64,000 nt of DNA from Streptomyces shenzhenensis (GTDB lineage: Bacteria; Actinomycetota; Actinomycetes; Streptomycetales; Streptomycetaceae), in assembly GCF_003688995.1 (NCBI RefSeq), contig NZ_PENI01000013.1, positions 1 through 64,000 on the forward strand. The letters are read 5' to 3'. The translations under genes were made by a program, and so were the position numbers. Under the pieces are notes generated by a model, which saw only the letters and a program-made list of their open reading frames with translations, was not told the origin of the DNA and searched no databases. Of the stretch, positions 7,144 to 16,346 are shown one piece after another; within the stretch, counting starts at the first letter, position 1, and every line of letters begins with the position of its first letter.

Positions 7144-10100
7144 ATGGAGAACGATCAGACAGCACGGCGTCAGGCGCCGCAGGCCGCTGAGGGCTGGCCG
7201 CTGGCCGCCCGCAGGCTGCTCACCCGCCGCGAGGTGTCCGCCGACGGACGCGCCGTGTTCGGCACGGGCGATCCGCGGTGGGAGGGCTTCTACCGGGACC
7301 GGTGGGCGCACGACAAGGTGGTGCGCTCCACGCACGGCGTCAACTGCACCGGTTCCTGCTCGTGGATGGTGTACGTCAAGGACGGCATCATCACCTGGGA
7401 GCACCAGGCCACGGACTATCCCTCGATCGGCGCGGACTGCCCCGAGTACGAGCCGCGCGGCTGCCCCCGTGGTGCCTCGTTCTCCTGGTACACCTACTCG
7501 CCCAGCAGGGTCCGCTACCCGTATGTGCGCGGCGCGCTGCTGAAGCTGTGGCGTGAGGCCCGCCGGCGGCTCGGTGACCCGGTGGCGGCCTGGGCCGAGA
7601 TCACCTCCGACCCGGCGAAGGCACGGGCGTACAAGCGGGCCCGCGGCAAGGGGGGTCTGGTCCGCGCCGACTGGGACGAGGTGAGCGAGCTCGTCGCCGC
7701 CGCGCATGTGCACACGGTCAAGGCGTACGGCCCCGACCGCGTCGCGGGCTTCTCGCCGATCCCGGCGATGTCGATGGCGTCCTTCGCGGCCGGTGCCCGG
7801 TTCATGTCGCTGATCGGCGGGACCCTGCTGTCCTTCTACGACTGGTACGCCGATCTGCCGATCGCCTCGCCGCAGGTCTTCGGCGACCAGACCGATGTGC
7901 CCGAGGCGGCCGACTGGTGGAACGCGGGCTATCTGATCATGTGGGGTTCCAACATCCCGGTCACCCGCACGCCCGACGCGCACTTCCTCACCGAGACCCG
8001 GTACAACGGCACCAAGGTCGTCGCGGTCAGTCCCGACTACGCCGACAACGTCAAGCACGCCGACGAGTGGGTGGCCCCGCACCCCGGCACCGACGGGGCG
8101 CTGGCGATGGCGATGGGGCACGTGATCCTGCGCGAGTTCCTGGTCGAGCGCGAAGTGCCGTACTTCCAGGACTACTTGCGGACCTACACGGACGCGCCGT
8201 TCCTGGTCGCCCTGCGCGAGCACGAGCACGGTCTGGTGCCGGACGGGTTCCTGACCGCCGCGGATCTCGGCCGTACCGAGGAGCACGCCGACTTCAAGAC
8301 GGTCCTCCTGGACCGGGCCACCGGCGAACCGGTGGTCCCGGGCGGCTCGCTCGGCTTCCGGTGGGGGGAGGCCGAGCGAGGCCGCTGGAACCTCGAACTG
8401 GGCGATGTGGTCCCCGAGTTGAGCCTGCTCGACGGTGCGGAGGAGACGGTGGCCGTGGCCCTGCCCCGCTTCGACGAGGGCAGCACGGAGGGCGGTTCGG
8501 TCATGGTGCGCGGCGTGCCGGTGCGGCGCATCGGCGGGCGTACGGTCACCACGGTGTTCGACCTGATGCTGGCGCAGTACGGAGTGCGGCGGCCGGGTCT
8601 GCCGGGCAGCTGGCCGGCCTCCTACGAGGACGCCGACGAGCCGTACACCCCCGCCTGGCAGGAGGAAATCACGTCCGTCCCGGCCGAGCAGGCGGCCCGG
8701 ATCGCCCGGGAGTTCGCCCGCAACGCCGAACGGACCCGGGGCCGTTCGATGATCGCCCTGGGTGCCGGCACCAACCACTGGTTCCACTCCGACACCATCT
8801 ACCGCGCGTTCCTGGCCCTGGTGACCATGACCGGCTGCCAGGGCGTCAACGGCGGCGGCTGGGCGCACTACGTCGGCCAGGAGAAGGTACGCCCGGTCAC
8901 CGGGCTGCAGCATCTGGCCTTCGCCTTCGACTGGCAGCGGCCCACACGGCACATGGCCGGCACGTCGTACTGGTACCTGAACTCGGACCAGTGGCGGTAC
9001 GAGGCGTTCGGGCCCGACGAGCTGGCCTCCCCGCTCGGGGACGGGCGGTTCGCGGGCAAGGGGTTCGCCGACTGCCTGGCGCAGGCCGTGCGACTCGGCT
9101 GGACGCCCGGTCACCCCGGTTTCAACCGCAACCCGCTGGACCTGACGGACGAGGCGGCGCGGGCGGGCCGGCCGGTCGCCGAGCACATAGTCGACGAACT
9201 GAAGTCCGGCAGGCTGCGGTTCGCCGCCGAGGACCCGGACGACCCCGCCAACTTCCCGCGCGTGCTCACCGTCTGGCGGGCCAACCTGCTCGGTTCCTCC
9301 GGCAAGGGCAACGAGTACTTCCTGCGGCACCTGCTGGGCACGGACGCGGCGGTCCGCTCCGCGGAGACCCCGGCCGAGGGACGTCCCAAGGAGGTGGTGT
9401 GGCGCGAGGAGGCGCCCGAGGGCAAGCTCGACCTGCTGGTCTGCATGGACTTCCGGATGACGTCCACCGGGCTGATGGCCGACGTGGTCCTGCCGGCCGC
9501 GACCTGGTACGAGAAGGACGACCTGTCCAGCACGGACATGCACCCCTTCGTGCACGCCTTCACCCCGGCCATCGCCCCGCCCTGGCAGGCCCGCACCGAC
9601 TACGACACGTTCCTGACCATCGCCGACCGGTTCAGCGAGCTGGCCGCCGAGCACCTCGGCACCCGGACCGATGTGCTCGCCGTGCCGCTCACCCATGACA
9701 CCCCCGACGAACTCGCCCAGCCGGGCGGGGTGGTGCGGGACTGGAAGACCGGCGAATGCGAGCCGGTCCCCGGGCGGACCATGCCGAAGCTCGTCGTCGT
9801 CGAACGGGACTACGCCGCGACCGCGCAGAAGATGCGCGCCGTGGGCCCGCTGCTGGACACCCTGGGCACCACCACCAAGGGCATCACCGTCCACCCGGAC
9901 CAGGAGCTGGACGAGCTGCGCCGGCGCTGCGGGACCGTACGGGACGGGGTCGCCACGGGGCGGCCCTCCCTGGCCACCGCCGCCGACATGTGTGAGGCGA
10001 TCCTCGCCCTGTCCGGCACCACCAACGGCCGTCTTGCCACCGAGGGATTCCGCGAGATGGAGCGGCAGACCGGCAGCGAGGGCCTGGTGGAACTGGCCGG

Positions 10101-10839
10101 CGAACGCGAGGCCGAGCGGATCACCTTCGCCGACACCCGCACCCAGCCGCGCGCCGTGATGACCTCCTACGAGTGGTCGGGCTCGGAGACCGGCGGCCGG
10201 CGCTACTCGCCGTTCGTCATCAACACCGAGCACAAGAAGCCCTGGCACACCCTCACCGGCCGCCAGCACTTCTTCGTCCAGCACGACTGGATGGCCGAGC
10301 TCGGCGAACAACTTCCCGTCTACCGGCCGCCGTTGAACACACCCCGGCACTACGGCGACGAGCGGCTGCACGACGGCCGGGCCGAGGTGACGGTCCGCTA
10401 CCTCACCCCGCACTCCAAGTGGTCCATCCACTCGAACTACCAGGACAACAAGTACATGCTCGCCCTGTCCCGCGGCGGCCCGGTGATCTGGATGTCCACC
10501 GCCGACGCCGAGAAGATCGGCGTGAAGGACAACGAGTGGATCGAGGCGTACAACCGCAACGGCGTCGTCGCCTGCCGGGCCGTGGTCACCCACCGGATGC
10601 CCGAGGGCACCGTGTACATGTACCACGCCCAGGACCGCACCGTGGACGTCCCGAAGACCGAGGTCGGCGGCAAGCGGGGCGGCATCCACAACTCGCTGAC
10701 CCGGCTGCTGCTCAAGCCCACCCATCTGGCGGGCGGCTACGCCCAGTTCACCTACGCCTTCAACTACTACGGCCCGACCGGCAACCAGCGCGACGAGGTC
10801 ACCGTCATCCGCCGCCGCAGCCAGCAAGTGGAGTACTGA
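7144..10839 (+). CDS. narG: Respiratory nitrate reductase alpha subunit
   Basis: A 1231-residue molybdopterin enzyme that reduces nitrate to nitrite at the cytoplasmic face of the membrane. The [4Fe-4S] FS0 site is His64, Cys68, Cys72 (HGVNCTGSC) and Cys107, each shifted by 15 from E. coli NarG. Asp237 (YADLP) corresponds to the E. coli molybdenum ligand Asp222 at the same offset. Length matches the family (about 1245). No twin-arginine signal is present, as expected for a NarG held inside the cell by NarI. It is first in an operon with narH (1-base gap), narJ and narI. The start lacks a ribosome binding site but has a -10 element at leaderless spacing. Confidence 0.98.
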   Translation: MENDQTARRQAPQAAEGWPLAARRLLTRREVSADGRAVFGTGDPRWEGFYRDRWAHDKVVRSTHGVNCTGSCSWMVYVKDGIITWEHQATDYPSIGADCPEYEPRGCPRGASFSWYTYSPSRVRYPYVRGALLKLWREARRRLGDPVAAWAEITSDPAKARAYKRARGKGGLVRADWDEVSELVAAAHVHTVKAYGPDRVAGFSPIPAMSMASFAAGARFMSLIGGTLLSFYDWYADLPIASPQVFGDQTDVPEAADWWNAGYLIMWGSNIPVTRTPDAHFLTETRYNGTKVVAVSPDYADNVKHADEWVAPHPGTDGALAMAMGHVILREFLVEREVPYFQDYLRTYTDAPFLVALREHEHGLVPDGFLTAADLGRTEEHADFKTVLLDRATGEPVVPGGSLGFRWGEAERGRWNLELGDVVPELSLLDGAEETVAVALPRFDEGSTEGGSVMVRGVPVRRIGGRTVTTVFDLMLAQYGVRRPGLPGSWPASYEDADEPYTPAWQEEITSVPAEQAARIAREFARNAERTRGRSMIALGAGTNHWFHSDTIYRAFLALVTMTGCQGVNGGGWAHYVGQEKVRPVTGLQHLAFAFDWQRPTRHMAGTSYWYLNSDQWRYEAFGPDELASPLGDGRFAGKGFADCLAQAVRLGWTPGHPGFNRNPLDLTDEAARAGRPVAEHIVDELKSGRLRFAAEDPDDPANFPRVLTVWRANLLGSSGKGNEYFLRHLLGTDAAVRSAETPAEGRPKEVVWREEAPEGKLDLLVCMDFRMTSTGLMADVVLPAATWYEKDDLSSTDMHPFVHAFTPAIAPPWQARTDYDTFLTIADRFSELAAEHLGTRTDVLAVPLTHDTPDELAQPGGVVRDWKTGECEPVPGRTMPKLVVVERDYAATAQKMRAVGPLLDTLGTTTKGITVHPDQELDELRRRCGTVRDGVATGRPSLATAADMCEAILALSGTTNGRLATEGFREMERQTGSEGLVELAGEREAERITFADTRTQPRAVMTSYEWSGSETGGRRYSPFVINTEHKKPWHTLTGRQHFFVQHDWMAELGEQLPVYRPPLNTPRHYGDERLHDGRAEVTVRYLTPHSKWSIHSNYQDNKYMLALSRGGPVIWMSTADAEKIGVKDNEWIEAYNRNGVVACRAVVTHRMPEGTVYMYHAQDRTVDVPKTEVGGKRGGIHNSLTRLLLKPTHLAGGYAQFTYAFNYYGPTGNQRDEVTVIRRRSQQVEY

Positions 10840-10840
10840 C

Positions 10841-12385
10841 ATGCGCGTCATGGCACAGATCGCGATGGTCATGAACCTCGACAAGTGCATCGGCTGCCAC
10901 ACCTGCTCGGTCACCTGCAAGCAGACATGGACCAACCGCACCGGCGTCGAGTACGCCTGGTTCAACAACGTCGAGACCAAACCGGGCGTCGGCTACCCGC
11001 GCCGCTACGAGGACCAGGAGCGCTGGAAGGGCGGCTGGATGCTCGACAAGCGGGGCCGCCTGGTCCTGCGCTCAGGCGGCCGGGTCAAGAGGCTGCTGTC
11101 CCTGTTCGCCAACCCCGACCTGCCGGCCATCGAGGACTACTACGAGCCGGTCACCTACGACTACGACAACCTGGTCTCGGCCCCGGCCGGAAAGGACGTC
11201 CCGGTCGCCCGCCCCCGCTCGGTCCTCACCGGCCGGCCCACCGCCATCACCTGGGGCGCCAACTGGGAGGACGGCCTGGGCGGCGCCCCGGAGCACGCGG
11301 GCGGCGACCCCAATCTGACCGGCGAGTGGGCGCAGAAGGTGAAGTTCGCGTTCGAGCAGACCTTCCTGTTCCATCTGCCCCGTCTGTGCGAGCACTGCCT
11401 CAACCCGGCCTGCGTCTCCGCCTGCCCGTCCGGCGCGATGTACAAGCGCGTCGAGGACGGCATCGTCCTGGTCGACCAGGACCGCTGCCGGGGCTGGCGG
11501 ATGTGCGTGACGGCGTGCCCGTACAAGAAGGTGTACATCAACCACGCCACCGGCAAGGCCGAGAAGTGCACGTTCTGCTTCCCGCGCATCGAGGCCGGCC
11601 AGCCCACCGTCTGCTCCGAGACCTGTGTGGGCCGGCTGCGCTACCTCGGTCTGCTCCTCTACGACGCCGACCGGGTCGGCGAGGCCGCGGCCACCCCGGA
11701 CGAGAAGGACCTGCTGGACGCCCAGCGCGGCGTCTTCCTCGACCCGCACGACCCCGAAGTGATCGCCGCCGCCCGGGAGTCCGGGATCCCCGAGGACTGG
11801 CTGGCGGCGGCCCGCCGCTCCCCCGTATACGACCTGGTGATGCGCTACAAGGTGGCGCTGCCCCTGCACCCGGAGTACCGGACGATGCCGATGGTCTGGT
11901 ACGTGCCGCCGCTCTCCCCCGTCCTCGACGCCGTCGACGCGGCGGGCGGGAACCAGGACGACCCCGACCATGTCTTCGCCGCCGTCACCCGGCTGCGGAT
12001 CCCGCTGGAGTATCTGGCGGAACTGTTCACCGCCAAGGACACCGACGTCGTCGCCGGGGTCCTGATGAAACTCACCGCGCTGCGCTCGTACATGCGCGAA
12101 CGCATCCTCGGCGAGACCGGTGACGAGACCGTGCTCAAGGCCGTCGGGCTCACCGCCCAGGAGGCGGAGGACCTGCACCGGCTCCTCGCCGTCGCCAAGT
12201 ACCAGGACCGGTACGTCGTGCCCGCCGCGCACAAGGAGGACGCGGCCGCGCTGACCGCGATGGAGAACCGCTGCCCGGTCGAGTCGTCCGGTGACCCGAC
12301 GGACGCCGGGGGGCGGCGCGTGCTGCTCGGCATCCCCACCCTGCGCCGCCGTGCGCCCGAAGCCGCCGACGGAGGCCGTCCATGA
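10841..12385 (+). CDS. narH: Nitrate reductase beta subunit
   Basis: A 514-residue iron-sulfur subunit that passes electrons from NarI to NarG. Four cysteine clusters are visible: CIGCHTCSVTCKQ near residue 16, CEHCLNPACVSACPSG, CRGWRMCVTACPYKK, and CTFCFPRIEAGQ with CSETC. The tryptophan in the third replaces a cysteine, the hallmark of the [3Fe-4S] centre in NarH. Length matches E. coli NarH (512). GTGGAG lies 9 bases before the ATG; a second ATG nine bases later is an alternative start. The stop overlaps narJ as ATGA. Confidence 0.98.
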   Translation: MRVMAQIAMVMNLDKCIGCHTCSVTCKQTWTNRTGVEYAWFNNVETKPGVGYPRRYEDQERWKGGWMLDKRGRLVLRSGGRVKRLLSLFANPDLPAIEDYYEPVTYDYDNLVSAPAGKDVPVARPRSVLTGRPTAITWGANWEDGLGGAPEHAGGDPNLTGEWAQKVKFAFEQTFLFHLPRLCEHCLNPACVSACPSGAMYKRVEDGIVLVDQDRCRGWRMCVTACPYKKVYINHATGKAEKCTFCFPRIEAGQPTVCSETCVGRLRYLGLLLYDADRVGEAAATPDEKDLLDAQRGVFLDPHDPEVIAAARESGIPEDWLAAARRSPVYDLVMRYKVALPLHPEYRTMPMVWYVPPLSPVLDAVDAAGGNQDDPDHVFAAVTRLRIPLEYLAELFTAKDTDVVAGVLMKLTALRSYMRERILGETGDETVLKAVGLTAQEAEDLHRLLAVAKYQDRYVVPAAHKEDAAALTAMENRCPVESSGDPTDAGGRRVLLGIPTLRRRAPEAADGGRP

Positions 12386-13164
12386 GCCCGCTGCCCGCGA
12401 CGATTCCCGCCCTCGTCCGCACCCGCGTCCGCGCGGCCGTGCGGCGACGGCCCCGGCTCACCCCCGAGGAGGCAGCGGACCGCGCTCTGCTGCTCCGCCT
12501 CTGCTCCCTGCTGCTGCAGTACCCGGACCGTGAACTCGCCACCGCCCGGCCGGTGCTGACGGCCACCGTCGAGGCGCTGCCGCCCTCGCCCGCCGCCGAG
12601 CAGCTGACCGCCTTCACCGGCTGGCTCACCGGCCAGGAGCCCGACGCGTGGGAGCGGCACTACGTCGAGATGTTCGACCTGCGCCGCAGAAGCAGCCTCT
12701 ACCTCACTTACTACCTGCACGGCGACACCCGCCGCCGGGGCATGGCCCTGCTCACCCTCGCCCAGTGCTACCGGGCCGCCGGTTGGGACACCGACGGCGG
12801 CGAACTGCCCGACCATCTGCCGGTGGTCCTGGAGTTCGCCGCCCTCGCGGGTCCGGGCGGGGGCGAGGCGCCGCTGCGCCGGCACCGGCGAGGGCTGGAG
12901 CTGATCCACCGGGCGCTGACCGACTCCGACTCCCCGTACCGGCATGTCCTGGGCGCGCTGCTCACGCTGCTGCCGCCCGCCACCGAGGCCGACCGCGCGG
13001 CGGTGGCCCAGCTCGTCGCCGAGGGCCCGCCGGGCGAGGAGGTCGGCCTCGACCCCTACGGGGACGGGGAGTTCGCGCCACGTGACGCCTTCGTGCCGCC
13101 GCCGCCCGCCCCGCCGACCCGGGTTCCGCCCGCCCCGACCAGCCGCACGGAAGGCCCCCGATGA
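12382..13164 (+). CDS. narJ: Nitrate reductase assembly chaperone
   Basis: A 260-residue NarJ/TorD-family chaperone needed for molybdenum cofactor insertion into NarG. The family core is visible in LLLRLCSLLLQYPD, WERHYVEMFDLRRRSSLYLTYY and HGDTRRRGMALL. The C-terminal 30 residues are proline-rich and unlike the family. The start overlaps the narH stop (ATGA) with GGAGG upstream, and the stop overlaps the narI start, so the genes are translationally coupled. Confidence 0.96.
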   Translation: MSPLPATIPALVRTRVRAAVRRRPRLTPEEAADRALLLRLCSLLLQYPDRELATARPVLTATVEALPPSPAAEQLTAFTGWLTGQEPDAWERHYVEMFDLRRRSSLYLTYYLHGDTRRRGMALLTLAQCYRAAGWDTDGGELPDHLPVVLEFAALAGPGGGEAPLRRHRRGLELIHRALTDSDSPYRHVLGALLTLLPPATEADRAAVAQLVAEGPPGEEVGLDPYGDGEFAPRDAFVPPPPAPPTRVPPAPTSRTEGPR

Positions 13165-13934
13165 CCGCCCCTGTCCCGCCCCTGGCCACCGGCTCGGCGA
13201 GCGGCGCCGATCTGCTCCTGTGGGTCGCCTTCCCCTACGTCTGCCTCGCCGTGTTCGCCGTCGGACACGTGTGGCGCTACCGGCAGGACCAGTTCGGCTG
13301 GACCTCCCACACCAGCCAGCTGCTGGAGCACCGCTGGCTGCGCTGGGGCAGCCCGCTGTTCCATCTGGGTACCTTCATGGTGATCGGCGGACATGTCGTG
13401 GGACTCGCCGTGCCCGCGTCCTGGTCCGAGGCGGCGGGGATCAGCGAGCACGCCTACCACACCGTGGCCGTGTGGGCGGGTTCCGTGGCGGGCGTCGCCA
13501 TGGTCACCGGACTCGGGATGCTGTGCGCGCGGCGCCTGCTGACCCGCCGGATCCGGCTCGGCACCGACCGCAGCGACAAGCTCCTCTTCCCGCTGCTGTC
13601 CGCCACGGTCCTGCTGGGCATCACGGCCACCGCCGCGCACAACGTGTTCGGCGGCGGCTACGACTACCGGGAGACGGTCTCCGTCTGGTTCCGCGGCATC
13701 TTCACCCTCCAGCCGCAGCCGGAGGCGATCGCCGGTGCCCCGCTGCTGTTCCAGCTGCACGCCCTGACCGCCTGCCTGCTCTTCGCCGCCTGGCCCTTCA
13801 CCCGCCTCGTCCATGTGTGGAGCGTCCCGATCGGCTATCTCGCCCGCCCCTACCTGGTCTACCGGCGGCGCACCGCACCGGCCGCGGACCCGAAGGCCGC
13901 GCACCGGCCCCGGTCGGTCTCCGGCTCCCGGTGA
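13161..13934 (+). CDS. narI: Nitrate reductase gamma subunit (diheme cytochrome b)
   Basis: A 257-residue membrane subunit with five predicted helices that anchors NarGH and oxidises menaquinol. Heme-ligand histidines are expected in GHVWRY, FHLGTFMVIGGHVVGL and near LHALTACLLFAAWPFTRLVH, which contain conserved histidines at family spacing. VWSVPIGYLARPYLVYR is the usual C-terminal segment. ATGA overlap with narJ. The C-terminal extension is arginine- and alanine-rich. Confidence 0.97.
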   Translation: MTAPVPPLATGSASGADLLLWVAFPYVCLAVFAVGHVWRYRQDQFGWTSHTSQLLEHRWLRWGSPLFHLGTFMVIGGHVVGLAVPASWSEAAGISEHAYHTVAVWAGSVAGVAMVTGLGMLCARRLLTRRIRLGTDRSDKLLFPLLSATVLLGITATAAHNVFGGGYDYRETVSVWFRGIFTLQPQPEAIAGAPLLFQLHALTACLLFAAWPFTRLVHVWSVPIGYLARPYLVYRRRTAPAADPKAAHRPRSVSGSR

Positions 13935-13939
13935 GCGGC

Positions 13940-14575
13940 ATGGGTCAGGGCCCCGGGCTCGCGCCGGACGCCACGATCGCCCGGCGCACACCCGCAGGGG
14001 GCGCGAGCCGCCGGACGGGCTGGGCGATGGTCCTCACCGGGGTCGTCGGCTGGCTCGCCTCCTTCCAGCTCACCGTGGACGGCTGGCGGCTCCTCGGCGA
14101 TCCCGCCTATCGACCGCCGTGCGACATCAGTCCCGTCGTCACGTGCGGCAGCGTCATGTCCAGCCGGCAGGGCAGCCTGTTCGGTTTCCCCAACATGCTG
14201 CTCGGTCTCGGGGCGTTCGCCGCCGTGGCCGCCCTGGGCGTCGCCGTGCTCGCGGGGGCGCGGCTGCACCGCCGGCTGTGGCTCGCGCTGGATGCCGGGG
14301 CGTTGGCGGGGGTGGTGTTCGTCCACTGGCTGATCGGGCAGTCGCTCTACGAGCTCAACAAGATCTGCCCCTACTGCGCCGTCGTCTGGGTCGTCACCAT
14401 CGGCCTGTTCTGGTGTGTGACCCTGCACTGCCTGGAACACGGCGTCGTCCCCGCGCCCCGGGGTGTCCTGGAGGTCCTGCGGGACACACATTGGCTGCTG
14501 CTCACGGCCTGGTACGGGGTGATCGCACTGCTCGTCCTCACCCGTTTCTGGCCGTACTGGAGCAGCCTGCTGTAA
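13940..14575 (+). CDS. Vitamin K epoxide reductase (VKOR) family protein
   Basis: A 211-residue, roughly five-helix membrane protein. Both VKOR cysteine pairs are present: CDISPVVTC in the loop before SRQGSLFGFPN, and the CPYC active site in KICPYCAVVW. In actinobacteria VKOR reoxidises a DsbA-like partner and passes electrons to menaquinone. The ATG start has GGTGAG four bases upstream; an in-frame GTG at 13931 that overlaps the narI stop as GTGA is an alternative. Immediate linkage to narI suggests a redox tie between disulfide formation and nitrate respiration through the menaquinone pool; this is inference. Confidence 0.92.
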   Translation: MGQGPGLAPDATIARRTPAGGASRRTGWAMVLTGVVGWLASFQLTVDGWRLLGDPAYRPPCDISPVVTCGSVMSSRQGSLFGFPNMLLGLGAFAAVAALGVAVLAGARLHRRLWLALDAGALAGVVFVHWLIGQSLYELNKICPYCAVVWVVTIGLFWCVTLHCLEHGVVPAPRGVLEVLRDTHWLLLTAWYGVIALLVLTRFWPYWSSLL

Positions 14576-14638
14576 CCGGCTGCCGCACTCCGCTCGCCGC
14601 ACTCCGCACTCCGCTCACCCGAACGAAAGTACAAGATC

Positions 14639-14914
14639 ATGGACGATGTACTGAAGGAATGGATGGCCGCCCTCAAGGCCGGCCTGGGCATCGATCTCGA
14701 CGTCGACCAGGCGCTCCTCCTCGCGCTCGCGGGCGATGCCGCCCACGGCGTCGCACGGCCGGCCGCGCCACTGACGACCTTCCTCGTCGGGTACGCGGCG
14801 GGACAGGCGGACGGCGGGCCCGACGCGGTGGCCGCCGCGGCCCGGCGCGCCGGGGCCATGGCCGCCCGGTGGGCCGCCGAGACCGGCCCCGAACCCACCT
14901 CCGGGACCGGCTGA
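14639..14914 (+). CDS. DUF6457 domain protein, probable molybdenum-cofactor link
   Basis: A 91-residue helical protein of the DUF6457 type, recognised from DVDQALLLALAGDAAHGVARPA and APLTTFLVGYAAGQA. In many actinobacteria this domain is fused to, or sits beside, molybdenum cofactor guanylyltransferase (MobA), which fits its place behind narGHJI. No enzymatic motif is visible. Only a weak GAAAG precedes the ATG. The 60 bases before it contain two copies of CCGCACTCCGCTC. Confidence 0.7.
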   Translation: MDDVLKEWMAALKAGLGIDLDVDQALLLALAGDAAHGVARPAAPLTTFLVGYAAGQADGGPDAVAAAARRAGAMAARWAAETGPEPTSGTG

Positions 14915-14975
14915 CCGCCCTCCCCCACCACCGGCGGGACGCCCGCGCCACCGCCCCGCCGAGCTCACCCACCAT

Positions 14976-14991
14976 GGGGCCCGTCGGGTCC
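14976..14991. promoter_or_regulatory. DevR-box-like site E upstream of the small cupin
   Basis: GGGGCCCGTCGGGTCC, a looser member of the GGGCC-N4/5-GGCCC series, 176 bases before the cupin start. Lower match than sites B, F, G, H, J and K. Confidence 0.3.
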
Positions 14992-15035
14992 GTCGACCGG
15001 GACGGCCCCGCCGCCGGCCGCTTCTCCCGCTCAGG

Positions 15036-15049
15036 CTTGTCCGGACAAG
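15036..15049. other. 14-base perfect palindrome
   Basis: CTTGTCCGGACAAG, in the spacer before the small cupin gene, about 118 bases from its start. Size and perfect symmetry suit a dimeric regulator site; no other copy was noticed in the window. Confidence 0.35.
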
Positions 15050-15166
15050 GCCGGTGCGGGCAGAGCGCGAGGCGCGAGCACGGCGTCGGACGATCGCGCG
15101 GCGCCGCAGAAGAGCACCCCCGTACCAGGCCGCGCAGGACAGCGCCGCAGCCTTGAGAAGGCATCC

Positions 15167-15514
15167 GTGCCGACCGCCACCGTGATCACCGATCTGGTCG
15201 CCGAACTGAAGGTGCCCGAAGAGGGCACGCTCAGCCGTGTCCTGTACCGCGACGACCGGCTGCGCGTGGTCGGCTTCGCCTTCGCCGCCGGCCAGGAACT
15301 GACCGAGCACACCTCCGCGCTTCCCGTCGTCATCCAGGTCGTCCAGGGCCGGCTCGACCTCGTCCTGGGCGAGGAGAGGACCGAAGCGACACCCGGAGGC
15401 TGGATCCACCTGCCCGCCCGGCTGCCGCACACCGTGCGCGCCGTCGAACCCAGTGTGATGCTGCTGACCATGCTGCCCGCCCCCGAACCGTCCGGGCCGC
15501 CCGCCGCGGCATGA
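15167..15514 (+). CDS. Small cupin-domain protein
   Basis: A 115-residue single-cupin protein. The barrel is recognisable from GQELTEHTSALPVVIQVVQG, GGWIHLPARLPHTV and the C-terminal strand MLLTML. The first metal-binding motif keeps only one histidine (EHTSA) and the second has LPHTV, so metal binding is uncertain. GTG start with AAGG six bases upstream. It stands alone between two DevR-box-like sites, which points to hypoxic induction. Confidence 0.8.
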   Translation: MPTATVITDLVAELKVPEEGTLSRVLYRDDRLRVVGFAFAAGQELTEHTSALPVVIQVVQGRLDLVLGEERTEATPGGWIHLPARLPHTVRAVEPSVMLLTMLPAPEPSGPPAAA

Positions 15515-15597
15515 CCGACGCACCGCCGTGTGCCCTGCCCCTGATTCCGCGCGGCCGGGCCTCGGCAGCCCGCCGAGTCCGGCCGGCCTTGCACGAC

Positions 15598-15611
15598 GGG
15601 CCCATCGGCCC
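15598..15611. promoter_or_regulatory. DevR-box-like site F upstream of the Rv1733c-like gene
   Basis: GGGCC-CATC-GGCCC with perfect 5-base arms, ending 98 bases before the gene start. A weaker half-related element, GGCCC-CGTT-GGTCTC, follows at 15621. Confidence 0.5.
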
Positions 15612-15709
15612 TGACAGGACGGCCCCGTTGGTCTCTGCCGCCATCCGGCGCCGATCCGTCACCGTAGCGGTGTGACGTTCAGGTCCATCGTGCCCGGAGG
15701 GACGCACAG

Positions 15710-16291
15710 ATGCTGATACGCGGTGGCAGGGTGTGGTTCTGGCGCTGGCGGCGCAACCCGCTCAAGCGCCGTTCCGACGTCGCCGAAGCCTGGATCGGTG
15801 TGGCAGCGGCGACGACGCTGCTGGTCACGGCGCCTGCGGTGGGCATGACGATGGCCGGCGTCGGCGAGAGCGCCGCTCTCGGCCAGGCCCAGGGTCTGCA
15901 CCGCGCCGCGGCGCGCCTCGTCGAGGACGCCGCCGCGACGCCGTCGGGGCTCCCCGGCATGGCGGAGGACCAGGTGCGGGCGACGGTGCGCTGGACGACG
16001 CCCGACGGATCGCTCAAGACCGGTGAGGCCCCGGTGGCGGCGGGCGGCAGGGCCGGTTCGTCCACCACGGTGTGGCTCGACGGGGCGGGCCGCCTGCGTC
16101 CCGCCCCGCCCACTCCGGCACAGGCCAGGTCCCAGGGGGTCGCACTCGGCGCGAGCGCAGGGGCGGGCGCGTGCGCCCTGGTGGTGGGCGGCTGGTGGGC
16201 CGCCCGGGGATGGCTGGACGGGCGCCGCAGGACGCAATGGGACGACGCCTGGGCCAGGTTCGACGCGCAGCGGGGACAGCGGCACGCGTGA
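15710..16291 (+). CDS. Rv1733c-family membrane protein
   Basis: A 193-residue protein with the family signature WRWRRNPLKRRSDVAEAW, a first membrane helix at about residues 28-48, an extracytoplasmic domain, and a second helix near residues 145-165 before a basic tail. Rv1733c is a DosR-regulon membrane antigen of M. tuberculosis; Streptomyces carries several paralogues of unknown function. GGAGGG sits 9 bases before the ATG. The gene converges on the response regulator gene. Confidence 0.82.
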   Translation: MLIRGGRVWFWRWRRNPLKRRSDVAEAWIGVAAATTLLVTAPAVGMTMAGVGESAALGQAQGLHRAAARLVEDAAATPSGLPGMAEDQVRATVRWTTPDGSLKTGEAPVAAGGRAGSSTTVWLDGAGRLRPAPPTPAQARSQGVALGASAGAGACALVVGGWWAARGWLDGRRRTQWDDAWARFDAQRGQRHA

Positions 16292-16346
16292 CGGGCCCGT
16301 GTCGTGGCCGGCCCTCGGGGGAACCCGGAGAACCGGCCCGGCGGCT

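Noticed and set aside
7111-10980. A 1289-codon open frame on the minus strand opposite narG
   Set aside because: It mirrors narG; its composition (Gly, Arg, His, Val runs) is what antisense of high-GC coding DNA gives, and narG on the plus strand is unmistakable.
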